A stretch of DNA of 64,000 nt from Zygaena filipendulae (taxonomy: Eukaryota > Arthropoda > Insecta > Lepidoptera > Zygaenidae). Location: contig OU015662.1 in NCBI GenBank assembly GCA_907165275.2, positions 813,501 through 877,500 of the forward strand, written 5' to 3'. A program made the translations under genes and the position numbers. Position 1 is the first letter of the stretch, and each line of letters opens with the position of its first letter. Under the pieces are notes generated by a model. It saw nothing but the letters and a program-made list of their open reading frames with translations. It did no database searches and was not told the origin of the DNA. Shown here in pieces: positions 31,977-43,100 of this stretch.

Positions 31977-32762
31977 ATCCCCTATATTATACTACTACTA
32001 AATCGATCTTAAATGTTTTTTTTTTACACTGTATGTAATTTGGTCAAACTTGCGAGATAGGATAGTTTTTATCTCAATATGTGCATAGTACCTACCCGGG
32101 GAGTTCTTAAAATCACGCGAGTGAAACCGCGAGGAACAGCTTGTTACTTTTAAATATAACTTATGGTACTTATAGATACAGTTTTATTAAGGTTTAAATT
32201 TATACATAGTATAAATACTATGTAAGAGTTAAGTTTTTATTTAATAATAGGTAGATAACTTAATTCAAAAAAAGAATAAGCAACCCTGATGTACAAAATA
32301 ATTATGTGCATGCACCTACTGCCCCCCCCACCCCCCCCCCCCCTCCCGCAGTCGTGCTCTAGTTGGGTAGTTACTGATAGCTGTGGCCAACTTCGTATGT
32401 TGTCTACCATTTGTTTTTGCCGCTGCCGCCGCCGCTACCGCCGCCGCCGAGACTGTGGCCAAGGGGTAAGGCACACATTCCTGGGATTGGTGGCACTAAT
32501 TGGCACAATTAAAATAGTGAATTTGTGCAAAAGAAAAAACTCGGTTCCGTAACATCTGTACCGTGGTCGGGCCAGGAACCAGGATTCCCAGCCCGACCAC
32601 AATCGTACTCTCGTAACTCCAAAACCAGAAGGCACAAATTCCTGGCATTAGTGGCACAAATAGGCACAATTAAAATAATGAATTTGTGCCAGCGTAAAAA
32701 TTTTGTTCCGTACCGTGGTCCGGCCAGGAACCATCACACTCACTTATCTATGTCCAAACATC

Positions 32763-32957
32763 ACGAGGTTTCACGCGGATGCGCGATATTTCGGAGGTCC
32801 CGAAGGAATTCCGAGATACAAAGCGCTCTGTGTCCTTTTCTGTAGGTACCCCTGACAACGTGTATGCAAAATTTCATGAAAATCGGTTACGTAGTTATGG
32901 CGTTGAAAGGTAAAAGACAGACAAACAGACCTCGTTAATTTCGCAATTTTTTTAATA
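32763..32957 (-). mobile_element. Worn Helitron
   Basis: CGAGGTTTCACGCGGATGCG, GTACCCCTGACAACGTG, GCAAAATTTCATGAAAATCGG and the 5' end TTTAATATTAGGA. Confidence 0.65.
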
Positions 32958-33577
32958 TTAGGATGTATTTACAGACCGGTAATATAGAAATAATACTATA
33001 ATTGTTCACTTAAGCGAATCTAGATACCCCAGAAGGGTTGTAGGTACCTATTACGAAAACCAAATAGGTTTTTTAAAGATTAGATACCGATTGATATTAC
33101 AATCCGTTCATACAGATTTTAACTCTCCCCCTCCCTTTTCTACATACTTACTTTCTATCCTGGAGTTCCCGCGGGAACCCTAAAGTGCGTGGAACAGTCA
33201 GGAACAGCTAGAGTTTATATAAACGTAGGGCAAATAGGATAGTATTTTGCAGCACACCTGTAATTTCACTGCGAAAGGTAATTCAGGTTGTATTATTTCA
33301 CTTCAGTACAAGCACTACCTACTTAGTGGGGAAGGTAGTGTCGGCTATGTTACCGGGAGGCAAGGGCTTACGTGACTTAACTAGAACAGAGTTGCTGTGG
33401 AGACGATTTGCATAACTTAAATATTAGTTGGATATAATCTCGACTGCCTCTTACCCGACCATATCCTCTGAGGGTTAAGCCGTGTGTCCCTGGTATCAGG
33501 GAAATGCCGCTTGAAGTAAAATCATTAGTCCCTAAATCTATACAATTTAATAAAATCTAATTTACATATTATGCTAA
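32958..33577. other. Unassigned DNA with a Helitron 3' scrap
   Basis: 33150-33214 (GAGTTCCCGCGGGAACCC to AACAGCTAG) is a Helitron 3' remnant. The rest, including a GC-richer block at 33330-33510, is unrecognised. Confidence 0.45.
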
Positions 33578-33950
33578 CTAGTATTAGAAATGCGAATGTA
33601 GTTAGTTTTGTTTGCGTGTTTGTTATGCTTTCATATCTTAACTATTCAACCGATGCATACACGTTGTCGGGGGTAAGGAAAAGGACATAGGAAAGTTTTA
33701 TCCCGGAACTCCCGTGGAAACTCCGAAATTAAAGCAGGCGATCACCCACGGTTCGCTCCCGTGTATTTCGGAGTTCCTGTGAGAATCCCGATATAAAGGT
33801 ACCACATAACACACACCAACATTTTAGCTTGCTATAAGTGAAAGAATTTTGAAAATAGGTTTGGTAGTTTTTGACTAGGTATATCAATTATGAACAAACA
33901 AACATACAAAATATTCAAATCTTTTCTCTTTATTATTTTGAGTAAAATAA
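33578..33950. mobile_element. Convergent pair of worn Helitrons
   Basis: A plus-strand copy (33578-33745, GCGAATGTAG to AAAGCAGGCGA) meets a minus-strand copy (33746-33950, CACCCACGGTTCGC to AATCTTTTCTCTTTATTAT). Confidence 0.6.
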
Positions 33951-34595
33951 AAAATGAAGTCTCGTTTGTTTTTTCTATTACTCATGGTCTATGTGGCACT
34001 GCATTAAGTATTTAAGTGGTATTTAATAATGAGTTAGCTTGTCTAGACGTACAAGAGTTTCCTGAACCTGCCCACGAGCGTGCGCCCATTGAAATGCATA
34101 ACTTTGTTCATGTTTCGAACAAAATCAGCCATTACGAAAGTATCGAGAATGTCGTGAGAAAATCTTAGAGTACGGAGTAGCAAATGTAAGTAGCTACAAC
34201 CGCCATTTTGTGTGTGCACCGAGAAAACAACAAAAAAGGACCACACGTTTAGCTCCGAGGAGAGCAAAAACAAGTTCAAGTATCCAAGACACGCAGATAA
34301 ACACTATTGAACACATAAAAACAGATTTTTATATAAATTCCAATTATATCATAAGCAAAATAATAATGAGACAGTAATAAAAAATAAAAAATAATAATAA
34401 CATATTATTGTAGTGTCGAAAATAATGTATTAAGCCGTTACAGAAAGCCTTTTCAAAATGTGATTTGCGAAGCTACTGCCTCACAGCCACGGGAGAGCAG
34501 AAAAAAGGAGAAGAAAAATAACTATAGACTCTGAAAATCTGCTCAAAATGGATACATAAAATTGATAATAAACACAATTATTAACCAAGAAAATC
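33951..34595. other. Unassigned intergenic DNA
   Basis: No gene or repeat is recognised. Confidence 0.4.
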
Positions 34596-34597
34596 TT

Positions 34598-35337
34598 ATT
34601 TTTAGGGTTCCGTACCCCAAGGAAAAATGGGACCCCATTACTAAGACTTCGCTGTCCGTCCGTCCGTTCATCTGGACGTCTGTCACCAGGCTGTATCTCG
34701 TGAACCGTGATAGTTAAAAAGTTGAAATTTTCACAGATGATGTATTTCTGTTGCTGCTATAACGCCATTGTGAGACGTAGAATTGCGTCTTTTTTGGATA
34801 GAGTTGGCGCGTGTAACAACGTCATAATAAGAGAGCTGTACGCTAGACTACCGTTGACTGACATTTTCAAGCGTTGGCTACAAATCGCTGCCTAGAGTGT
34901 CTGCCTGGGTGTGTGTAACCACCATCTTATAACAATTAACATGTTAAGTTTATTAGACAAAAAATATTTTGTAACTTGAAAAATTGTAAATGGATCCTGT
35001 TATCTGAAAATAAACAATATTATTATTATTATTATAACAACAAATACTAAAAAACAGAATAAAATAAATATTGAAGGGGGCTCCCATACAACAAACGTGA
35101 TTTTTCGCTCGTTTTTGCTCGATATTGGTAACGGCAACAGGTAAACGCTTGAAACATACACAGAATTACATACACAGTTTTACGTTCACTTAAGAATAAA
35201 TACTTAAGTAAATTAAAATAAAACAAACATTTGATGAGGGCTCCCTCACAACAGATATGAGTTTTTCTGCCGTTTTTTTATAGAAAACGGTACGGACCCC
35301 TTCGTGCGTGAGTCCAACTCGCACTTCGCCTAGTACA
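34598..35337. repeat. GGTTCCGTACC...GTCCAACTCGCACTTCGCC repeat, interrupted by a LINE end
   Basis: The left end AGGGTTCCGTACCCCAAGG and the right end AACGGTACGGACCCCTTCGTG with GAGTCCAACTCGCACTTCGCC are the two ends of a dispersed repeat that I recall as common in Lepidoptera. Its superfamily is not certain to me. CCGTCCGTCCGTTCATCTGG near 34656 is also typical. A LINE fragment (34764-35032) is inserted inside. Confidence 0.6.
34764..35032 (+). mobile_element. 5'-truncated LINE 3' end with (ATT)n tail and 6-bp duplication
   Basis: Direct TATAAC copies at 34758-34763 and 35033-35038 flank the fragment. It encodes a short C-terminus (ASFLDRVGACNNVIIRELY..., stop at 34895) resembling the end of a non-LTR retrotransposon RT frame, then 137 bases of 3' UTR and an ATT tail. 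These are hallmarks of a target-primed, truncated insertion. Confidence 0.7.
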
Positions 35338-35671
35338 TAAATGTAAACAAGCAGACGACGTTCACGTTCATTTGCTAAGTGAATAAAAGCTATCATTAAA
35401 CGTAAAAGGAATGGAACAAAAGTGGAGAGCAAATAGATACTTCCACAACCTCACTTCATTTGTTAGTTTTTTTTTTTACTCTTTAGAGTATATTCGTAAA
35501 AGACAATTCGAGAACACTTTACGAGATTGCTATGGACAGATGTTTTATCGAGTAATACGACGGATTGTTCAATTCGTTCGTTGATCCATTGACCTTGGTA
35601 AATTAAAAAAGAAAAAGGTACATACAGTATACCTGTCCTAGGTACCCATTTGCCTATGGTACCTGTACATG

Positions 35672-36023
35672 CGATGATAGCTCAGTGGTTAGTGCGTTCG
35701 GATTAAACGCCGCAAGGTGTAGGTTCAAACCCTAACAATGAGCTTGAGCTGTCGGTGAAGGAAAACATCGTGAGGAAACCATAGCATGGTGGTAGGGCGC
35801 TCTCCAGTGCCCGGCTGGCTAGCTACCACCTTCAAGTTGCAAATCTGTCGCCGAGCGCCTAACGGTGTGTTGCAGCCCCACTTGAAAGCCAGTTCCCATC
35901 CCCATTGCAGGTCGGCAACGCACCTGTATGCCTTCTGGTGTTGCAGATGTCCATGGGCGGCGGTAATCACTTACCATCAGGTGTACCACTTGCCCGTTTG
36001 CCCCCTATGACATAAAAAAAAAA
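35672..36023 (+). mobile_element. tRNA-derived SINE family W, full copy
   Basis: A tRNA-like head carries an A box (TAGCTCAGTGG, 35678-35688) and B box (GGTTCAAACCC, 35722-35732). A ~270-bp conserved body follows (TCGGTGAAGGAAAACATCGTG, GGGCGGCGGTAATCACTTACC), ending CATAAAAAAAAAA. Partial copies lie at 25821-26004, 50671-50776, 60691-61003, and as a scrap inside the MITE at 46708-47072. It is transcribed by Pol III if active and uses LINE machinery for insertion. Confidence 0.88.
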
Positions 36024-36216
36024 CATTAAGGTATATTAAGGTGTAGGTTAAGTTTCTTTCAAATTAGTTTAGTTGTTCATAAGCAACATTCTTTGATTTT
36101 AATAATTTATTTACCTATCCTTAATGCGAAAGTGAGTTTGTTTGTTTGTTACGTTTTCAACCGATCATCATAAAATTTCGCATACGCATTATCAGGAGTA
36201 CAGAGAAGGACATAGA

Positions 36217-36390
36217 GTAGGTAATAATAATAATAATAATAATAAACTCTTTGTTGAACACCACTTAAAATAAACAATAACAAAAACAACTTAATTACAG
36301 AGTGTAATAATCGGCGGTCTTATCGCTCAGAGCGATCGCCTCCAGACAACCATGGGGTGCATAGGGACAATGATAGTCTAGAAGGTACTT
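36217..36390 (-). mobile_element. LINE 3' fragment with (ATT)n tail inside a Helitron
   Basis: AATAATAAT... at the left (the tail, read on minus) is followed by non-coding 3' UTR with CGCTCAGAGCGATCGCC. AGGTA occurs on both sides of the insertion and may be the target duplication. Confidence 0.6.
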
Positions 36391-36424
36391 ACTTTTGTGC
36401 CAGAATTCCCGCGGGAACTCCGCA

Positions 36425-36742
36425 ATAGGCTATTTGACTATTTTTTTAGTCCGTCTTATAAATTAATAAAAAATATTGGACATTTTTTTTTTTTACGTAA
36501 TCAAAAAATAACGGCGATACATTGAGTTGAAATTTCGCGTGATGTCACCAACTAGTGCAGTTTGTATGGCGGCTTGTAGCGGTAAGTGACGTCACGAGCC
36601 CCCACCCTAAACTTTACTGTGCTATATCACTGTGTATTTTCATTTATTTTAAAAATAAAAAATACGTGTCTGTGATTTTTTTATTTTCTAACTGACGGAC
36701 TAATTAGAATTTTGGTTTTCAAAAGTCATCAACATCCCTATT
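36425..36742. mobile_element. MITE family Y copy inside a Helitron
   Basis: The left end AGGCTATTTGACTA and the right end CATCAACATCCCT interrupt the Helitron between CCGCAAT and ATTGACGCGGG. Removing the MITE and one AT restores the Helitron spacing, which points to a 2-bp duplication. TGACGTCA is kept on the right arm only (TGATGTCA on the left). Confidence 0.85.
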
Positions 36743-36899
36743 GACGCGGGTGAAACCGCGCGGAACAGCTAGTTAGATAATATTTTTAAACAGTTTTCTG
36801 TTTCTCTCTGAATAAAAAATAATTAAAAATCTGGCGCAAAGTAGAACTCGTTCGAATCGCCATCGTTGTCTAGATAAGTCAACAGCCAATATCATGTAT

Positions 36900-36975
36900 C
36901 GTGGAAGACGTGAATTGAACCCCGCTCCGAGGAAATTGGATCGCGAGTCCATCGCCGGCGTGCGACGGTTTTATA
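36900..36975 (-). pseudogene. Possible tRNA-Ser-like remnant
   Basis: Read on minus, GGCGATGGACTCGCGATCCA resembles a serine tRNA D/anticodon arm, and GGGGTTCAATTC a worn T arm. The 5' acceptor and A box do not match, so at most it is a pseudogene or SINE head. Confidence 0.25.
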
Positions 36976-37118
36976 TAGAAAGAAATAAAGAAAGAAAGAA
37001 TTTTCATTGAAACTCTCGACAAACTGACATTGCGAATTCATAAAAATGCACAGATTCTAAGATATTCGAATAATCTTCACACAGAAATCCTTAAAGCTGA
37101 TTTGAAGATGAAAAATCT

Positions 37119-37336
37119 ATACATATAATGTATAAAATGCTTTGTCCTGAATGACCGCTGATCGTAGAGACCTGAAACCTGGAGGGTGTGTTCTTTGTAT
37201 GACGTAGGCATCCGATAAGAAAGGATTTTTGAAAATTAAACCCCTAAGGGGTTGAAAAAGGATTGCAAAGTTTGTATGGAATAATTCCGCGGGAACTTCG
37301 AAATTATCGCGGGTGAAACCGCGTGGGACAGCTAGT
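37119..37336 (+). mobile_element. Helitron variant C
   Basis: ATAATGTATAAAATGCTTTGTCCTGAATGACC, then CCTGGAGGGTGTGTTCTTTG and AAACCCCTAAGGGGTTG, ending with the common hairpin and GGGACAGCTAGT. A second copy, truncated at the hairpin, is at 47737-47940. Confidence 0.8.
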
Positions 37337-37371
37337 ATCATATAAAATATGGGCTTCGTAATTCCTGATAT

Positions 37372-37893
37372 TAAAATGCCAATGTATGTTTATTTGTTTG
37401 TTTCGCTTTCACGTCTTAACTACTATATCAATCATCATGGAATTTCGGATCATTATCAGGCACAGAACAGAAAATAACAGATAGAAGAGACATCAACTTA
37501 ATTTAGTATGAAAACAGATGAAAACCAATGTCGCCGGGTGATTGTCGTACGTACACAAAACTATTCATCACGCACTAAAACATTCATTAACGTAAAGAAA
37601 TGTATTAAACGCTTTACGGCTATGTTTTTACTTAGTCACTGTTTTCAAAATTCAAATATTTGAGAATGTTGTGGTAAATATACTTGGGATGGCAGCAAAA
37701 GAAGTTTTGGGCAAGTTAGAGCACTTGCTCTAACTTTCTTTGCAACGGTAGCGCGCCTGCCTCTCCTACTAACATGTCCTCTCTAGTTGATTTATTTGCT
37801 CTGTGCTATCAAGGATACAACAAAAGAAATAGGATAATTTTTATCGCGGAATTCTTGAGGGGATTCCGAAATTAATGCGTGTGAAATTTTGGC
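37372..37893 (+). mobile_element. Helitron interrupted by MITE family Q
   Basis: AATGCCAATGTATGTTTATTTG...CATTATCAGG (to 37460) resumes after the MITE as GATACAACAAAAGAAATAGG...GCGGAATTCTTGAGGGGATTCCGAAATTAATGCGTGTGAAA. The CTAGT end is lost. Confidence 0.7.
37461..37805. mobile_element. MITE family Q (hAT-like), copy 1
   Basis: It starts CACAGAACAGAAAATAAC and ends GATTTATTTGCTCTGTG (inverted). The imperfect duplication TTATCAGG / CTATCAAG fits an 8-bp target site that has since mutated. A better-marked copy in the opposite orientation is at 50167-50486. Confidence 0.75.
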
Positions 37894-38622
37894 TGACAGC
37901 ATTAATCTAGGATTTCGTGCAGTACCTACCAGCGAACTTACAATGCGTCATGTATTTTATTTGTATTTATATCTTCAATAGCTAGTTTTGGATCTTTGGT
38001 AAGATTCTCCTTTAATATAATAGATAGATTATTATGTACCAAAAAAATGTAAAGAAAGTATAGAAAAACGTAGGATATAATATCATACTTACAGAATAAC
38101 CTGTCGAAGCTACAGGAAAATGCGCTATAGGTTTTGATCACTATCTTAAAATGAATTGTAAAAAACCGCTTTCCGAATTGAATTCAGAATATAAAAGTAG
38201 GTAACAATTTGCAACAAAAATAAAAAAGAAATGAAAACATAAAAAAAGGCGTCAAAGCCAGAGACTAGAGAGGAGTCATAGCACTTGTATCCTATAACCG
38301 GCCGGCACCAAGCGGAACCGGGTAACCCGGACGAAATCCGGCTAAATCCTTGTTAAATGCGGCCAACGATCTCTCCACTCCACCGCCCTCATTACGGGTC
38401 TTAGCGAAATTAAGACCGGCTTTTCACTCGAAAAATTTTCACATGTTTTCGAGAGAGACATTTTTCTCTCGGCTTTTTTTTTCGTCTGAAACATTTGCAC
38501 GTTAGTACGTAAGTTGGGCGGAGCTAATGCGCGGTTTTGAAAGAAAGTCACTCCAGAGCTTTTGTTAACTGTGGGGTAAAAGATTAGCCCCTTTTTATTT
38601 ACACACACGTACGTACCTACAC
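37894..38622. other. Unassigned intergenic DNA
   Basis: 38270-38620 is GC-richer (AACCGGCCGGCACC, ACCGGGTAACCCGG) and has an 88-codon minus frame with a non-conserved product. No gene is called. Confidence 0.4.
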
Positions 38623-38624
38623 AA

Positions 38625-38952
38625 TGGGCATGTTGACTAATTTTTATTTTTTTAGTCCGTCTTGTAGATTATTAAAAAATATTGAATACGTATTTTTTCT
38701 TTTTTTACGTAATAAAAAAATAACGGCGATATATTGAGTTGAAATTTCGCGTGACGTCACTATTCTGACAGTTTATATGGCGGTTTTGCGGTTAGTGACG
38801 TCACGACCTCCTCATCCTAAACTTTAATGCGCTTTATCTCTGTATATTTTAATTTATTTAAAAAAGCAAAAAATACGTGTCTATTGTTTTTTTATTTTCT
38901 AACTGACGGACTAATTAGAATTTTGATTTTCAATAGTAGTCAACATCCCTAT
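38625..38952. mobile_element. MITE family Y copy
   Basis: GGGCATGTTGACTAATTTTT to AGTAGTCAACATCCC, with both TGACGTCA palindromes intact in GCGTGACGTCACTATTCTGACAG and its partner. It is a near twin of the copies at 30345 and 61169. Confidence 0.88.
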
Positions 38953-39014
38953 TTGTTCAAGCTATTATAATTGTGAATGTGCTCTGTCTTAAAGGTAATA
39001 AAGGTAACAGCCCC

Positions 39015-39417
39015 TGTTTAAGCGAAAACTTGGCAAAAACTATATTACCTGAGCGGGCGGTGCGAATATATTACAAATTCCGAGAACCCTTAATTTGCGC
39101 CGAATAAAAATATAGGAAGAGGTGGATAGTGAGCATGCATACCTTGCAAATCCTCGAGCTCGATCGGCGCTAGGGTCTGGATTCTGGACAGCGGAGTCAA
39201 CTTGATATTTTTAAAACGGTTGATGCAACGATATTAAGCAGCCATCGAAGCAGACATATTTTGTTCTTTTTTCTTGTTTGACATAAAACGTCATGGTTTT
39301 ATTATGCGACGGATTTACTGGCCATTATCTTGGACCAAGATCAAGTCACGATTATTTGGATTGGTTTTGCTCACAAATTAAGCCACCAAACCAACTATAA
39401 AATATTCGGCGCAAACA
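39015..39417 (-). repeat. 3' LTR of the BEL/Pao element
   Basis: It runs TGTTTAAGCGAAAACTTGG to ATATTCGGCGCAAACA on the plus strand. On the minus strand it begins TGTTTGCGCCG. It is the partner of 43828-44230. Confidence 0.92.
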
Positions 39418-39433
39418 CGCTCCCCCCTTTGGG
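39418..39433 (-). other. Polypurine tract of the BEL/Pao element
   Basis: Read on minus, CCCAAAGGGGGGAGCG directly precedes the 3' LTR. It would prime plus-strand DNA synthesis. Confidence 0.75.
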
Positions 39434-40143
39434 AATCCGTAGGATTTCCAAAACAGAGAGCTTTAGGGTTCATTTAAGCCCTACCTATTAAATTACAATA
39501 TACAAATGCGAAATGAAGTCTGTCATTCAGAATAAACTAAAATAATTATAAAATAAACAAACGCAACGCGCCTAGCATTTTAGATATTAAAAATTATTAA
39601 ACTAAGTACAAGACTAAACTGAGATGTGATCCCCCATAATATTATTAAGTTGGGAGAGCACAGAGCCATTGGTCTCTTGCACGTCCCGGTGGAAGTTCCT
39701 CTATAATGCCTAGAGGCCAGCGAAGCGGCGGGACGTCATACTGATGCAAGAGCTACTGTGTTAATCGTAACTAACGGGGTGTTCCTGTTCCATTTATGAC
39801 GCGTTCTTAAATTTGGGGATAGGCTTAGAACAGGTATATGTAAGACTTTTGACTTCTAACTCTACGTCGACGGGTCAAATTAATACTAAAGGGAGCAGTA
39901 TAGTATACACCTGTGTGTGCAAGAGTCTTGACTTGCTGAACGCGGGCAGGCGGCAGATCAGCCATAATTCGTGATGACCCAGTAGGCGATAAATTAAAAC
40001 ATAAATTGTTACATAATTTGCGAATAATGTTTCGCGCTCACAATATACAATAGCTTTGTCTGAGAAGAGACATGAGAAGATGAAAGCCTATGTGGCAATT
40101 GAAAAGATGATAATGATTAATGATTAAATTTACAACATGATTG
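39434..40143 (-). other. Non-coding 3' region of the BEL/Pao element
   Basis: About 0.7 kb between the stop of the long frame and the polypurine tract. No open frame is seen; it may be decayed pol/integrase remains. Confidence 0.5.
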
Positions 40144-43100
40144 TTACGCGGAAACACTACAGAATGGTGGTTTTCGAAACGCAGCATAAGAGAGCTGGTG
40201 TACTCTAACTCGTAGGAGATTATTTTTATCGAGAAATGGATAAAGTTTCGGGGGAGGAGTTGAGTTTCTCTTCTTCAATAATCCCTTTATATCATTATGA
40301 CAATATTTGTGTTGCAGGTCTCGGATATGAGCAGATTTAAGATCTATTGATTGGATGGCGGTGGAGCGAGGTAACTTCTGCGTAAACCGCAATACGTAAA
40401 CGTGCATTTCTAAATGTTTCGACCAAGACGAGAACTTTACAGTAACGGCTTGAAGATAAGAATATTTCATTTCAGGCACATTATCACGAAGAGAGGATAC
40501 AAAAAGCCATTCGGAAACTAAAGCGCGAGCCCAAGATGGCCCATGCCAGCACAGAGCATGATTAATTAATTGCGACAGGAGAAAACCACATATGAAACAA
40601 TAACTTTGACGGTGTATTCTATTAATAAGAATAAAGCATACAGGAGCTAAATGCTTATGAATAGCGGTGTGATTAGCAAATTGCTGCCACAGATGCAAAA
40701 ACGAGTGAATCCAACGTAATGTGATTGAATCAAAAAACACAGATATTTCGCCAATTAAATAGCGATAATTAAAAGTTACGAATATGTGATGCGCTAATTT
40801 AGCGATTAATAACGCGGAACAAATCTCCAAGCAAACTAACGACATAGATTTGATTAGTGCAACCTTGCGTTTAGAGCACACAAGATGCACGTTTAGCATA
40901 GCAACATACGAATTAGATCGAAGATCAAATGCTACAAAATTAAGCTGGAAAACACGCGTTGGCTTAGAATCACCAAAGCGAAATAATAAATTTTCATAGT
41001 TTTGGTGATCATTAATAACAAGAATGAATAAGTATATTTGTTTCCCATCAGCAGAGACAGCGGTCGCAAATGAGCGAAAATTAACAACTAATATGTACAG
41101 GTCGGCCAGTAAATTAGGACCGGTATGTAATATGTCATTTAGCGACACTCCTGTATCAGTACACGGACTTGTGACCAATACAACACGCGTCTTCATAGTT
41201 GCCTTATCAGGCCTACATACAGCGTGATACGGAATAAAGTATCCGTCATTCACAACTGACGGTGAATATGGTATTTCTAATAAATACTCTTTATTTAAAT
41301 AATCATTTAGAAGATCATTATAAGCCTGTCTCAAATCAGGCATAGACTTTCTAAATTTACGCTCTAAAACGGAATAACTACGTTTAGCTAGTGAATTACC
41401 TAAAAGACTAGGATCACGTCTAAATGGTGATGCGGAGATATAACGCCCGGAAGGGTCACGTGACACACAGTCGCAAAATATTTTTTTGCATTGTGAATTT
41501 ACAGGGCTATCGATGTCACACGACAGTGACGCCTCTAACTCCTGAAACCTTTGTAAATTATTATCGAAATCATTATTTATTATAGGACCGAAGGACCAGG
41601 CTACATCATTAATCGGAGCAGAAGCTAAGGTAGGTATTCTGCCCATGACTATATAGCCAAGCGTGGTTTCGAGAGCTGGAGGAGCGGCGGCAGTGCGACG
41701 AGACACAGCACGACCTCCAAGCAGGAGGTATGGGAACAGCTGTGCACCGAGGATAGCCTCGACTTCGTTCGGCGTGTGCCAGCCTTCATCTGCCATAGGT
41801 AAACCCTCCAAATATTCCAGAGCGGATGTATCTACATAACTTGTAGGTAAACGCTCGGTTATGTTGTCAACTACGATTAATTTGACAACATATCTATCAT
41901 CAGAAAAGCGAGAAGTGATGGTAAGTGTGACCCATCCCTTAACTGGGGTCGATATATTTCCTACAGTTTTAATAACGGAGTTAGTAAGTGGTGTTATATT
42001 TAAATTTAATTTATGACAACATGCTATTGTTATAATATTGTTTTGCGAAGCGTTATCAATGAGGCATCGAACTATTTTTCTATCGCCATTAGCGGTACTG
42101 GCGTAAACTTGCGCAGTAGCTAGTATGATCTGCGTATTACGCTTATAATTATCAAAAGTAGCGGGTGAGTGTGTGTGCAACGTGATTGAGGTACTTGCAC
42201 CCGGGACTGGTGCAGCGGGAGCGAGCGGGGGATCGACCGTGGCGCGCGAGGAAGATGCAGGTGCACCAGACGCAGCGGCCGCGTTCATCATTGCAGTTGC
42301 ACTAGAAGATCTATTATTGCATTCCAATGCAGAATCGATATTTTCGTCTACATTAAAATGCAACAAGGAGTGATGCTTTTGATGACAAAACCTACAGCGG
42401 GAGCCCGAATGGCATCGCGACGCAGTATGCTTTGTACTTAAGCAATTAGTGCAATATTTATTGACCTTTATATATTCATATCGTGCCTTAACGCTTAAAC
42501 TTTTAAAGTTAGGGCATTCGAACAAAAGGTTGTGCTCCGACCCATTGCACACAACACAGACAGACGAGGCAGGATTGGAACCTGTAATCGCAAAAGAACG
42601 TGACGCGGTAGCATGTGCTGAGCGCGTACGTCCCTGCGAATATGCACTCTGCTTACCGGAAGGAACTAGCATGGCATTATTAGATAAATTATTTACAGGA
42701 TTATATGTACGAACATTAGAAATGGTAGCCGTAGTTGTGCGTTCTAGCACCTTTACATGATGGCGAATAAATTCAATTAAATCAGATGTAAGCGGAATAT
42801 CCTTATCACGAATATTATTTTCGAAGGAATGTATGAGCGAAGTATCTATCCTTTTCAGAGCAAGGAACATTATTATAAAATCCGATAAATTAGGAATATC
42901 AAGTTGCTTTAAAGCATTAAGCGATGATGAAAATCTTTCAATAAACTTATTTAACTGGACACCATTATCTACAACTATTTTATTGTCGAACATATTGTTC
43001 AAATAATATGTGCCCAGCGTACGTACATCTTGATACTTCTTGACTAGAGCGTCCCATATGGAAGTGTAGTTCTGTTCGTTCGGAATGATTCCCGCAAACA

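Larger units (their letters stand above)
30786..32739. mobile_element. Foldback element with ~830-bp inverted arms and 9-bp target duplication
   Basis: The left arm 30786-31612 and right arm 31907-32739 are near-identical inverted copies with only scattered substitutions and 3-4 base indels. The ends are GTGTGATGG and CCATCACAC. Direct TCACTTATC copies (30777-30785, 32740-32748) flank it. Each arm holds two related ~155-bp units (GGTTCCTGGCC...GGTACGGAAC...GCACAAATTCA...), a GGC/GCC triplet tract, a long G or C tract and Helitron fragments. The 294-bp centre contains a rearranged, more diverged copy of arm sequence and the 5' half of a Helitron. Long arms with subrepeats and 9-bp duplications are known for foldback/Mutator-like elements; no transposase is present. 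Minus and plus frames across the arms are mirror images, not genes. Confidence 0.9.
30261..32756. mobile_element. MITE family Z, interrupted by two other elements
   Basis: The left end CGGACGCCGATAAGCAATAACATGTTAACCC (30261) and the right end CTTATCTATGTCCA (to 32756) belong to one family-Z MITE. Its middle (GTGTTTACCTTATTGTATTG...ACAAAATGGCGC) is at 30686-30776. A family-Y MITE interrupts it at 30345-30683 and the foldback element at 30786-32739. Part of its right half (about 40 bases) is deleted relative to the intact copies. Confidence 0.8.
36121..36773 (+). mobile_element. Helitron interrupted by a LINE tail and a family-Y MITE
   Basis: The 5' part AATGCGAAAGTGAGTTTG...GAAGGACATAGAG (36121-36210) resumes at CTTTTGTGCCAGAATTCCCGCGG (about 36391-36424) and ends TGACGCGGGTGAAACCGCGCGGAACAGCTAGT (36773). 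The first gap holds a retroposon tail, the second a MITE. Confidence 0.8.

Noticed and set aside
38342..38608. 88-codon minus-strand frame in a GC-richer block
   Set aside because: No ATG-initiated conserved product or domain is recognisable; left as unassigned.
41024..42760. Plus-strand frames of 66-103 codons opposite the Pao polyprotein
   Set aside because: They are antisense shadows of the 1,153-codon frame.
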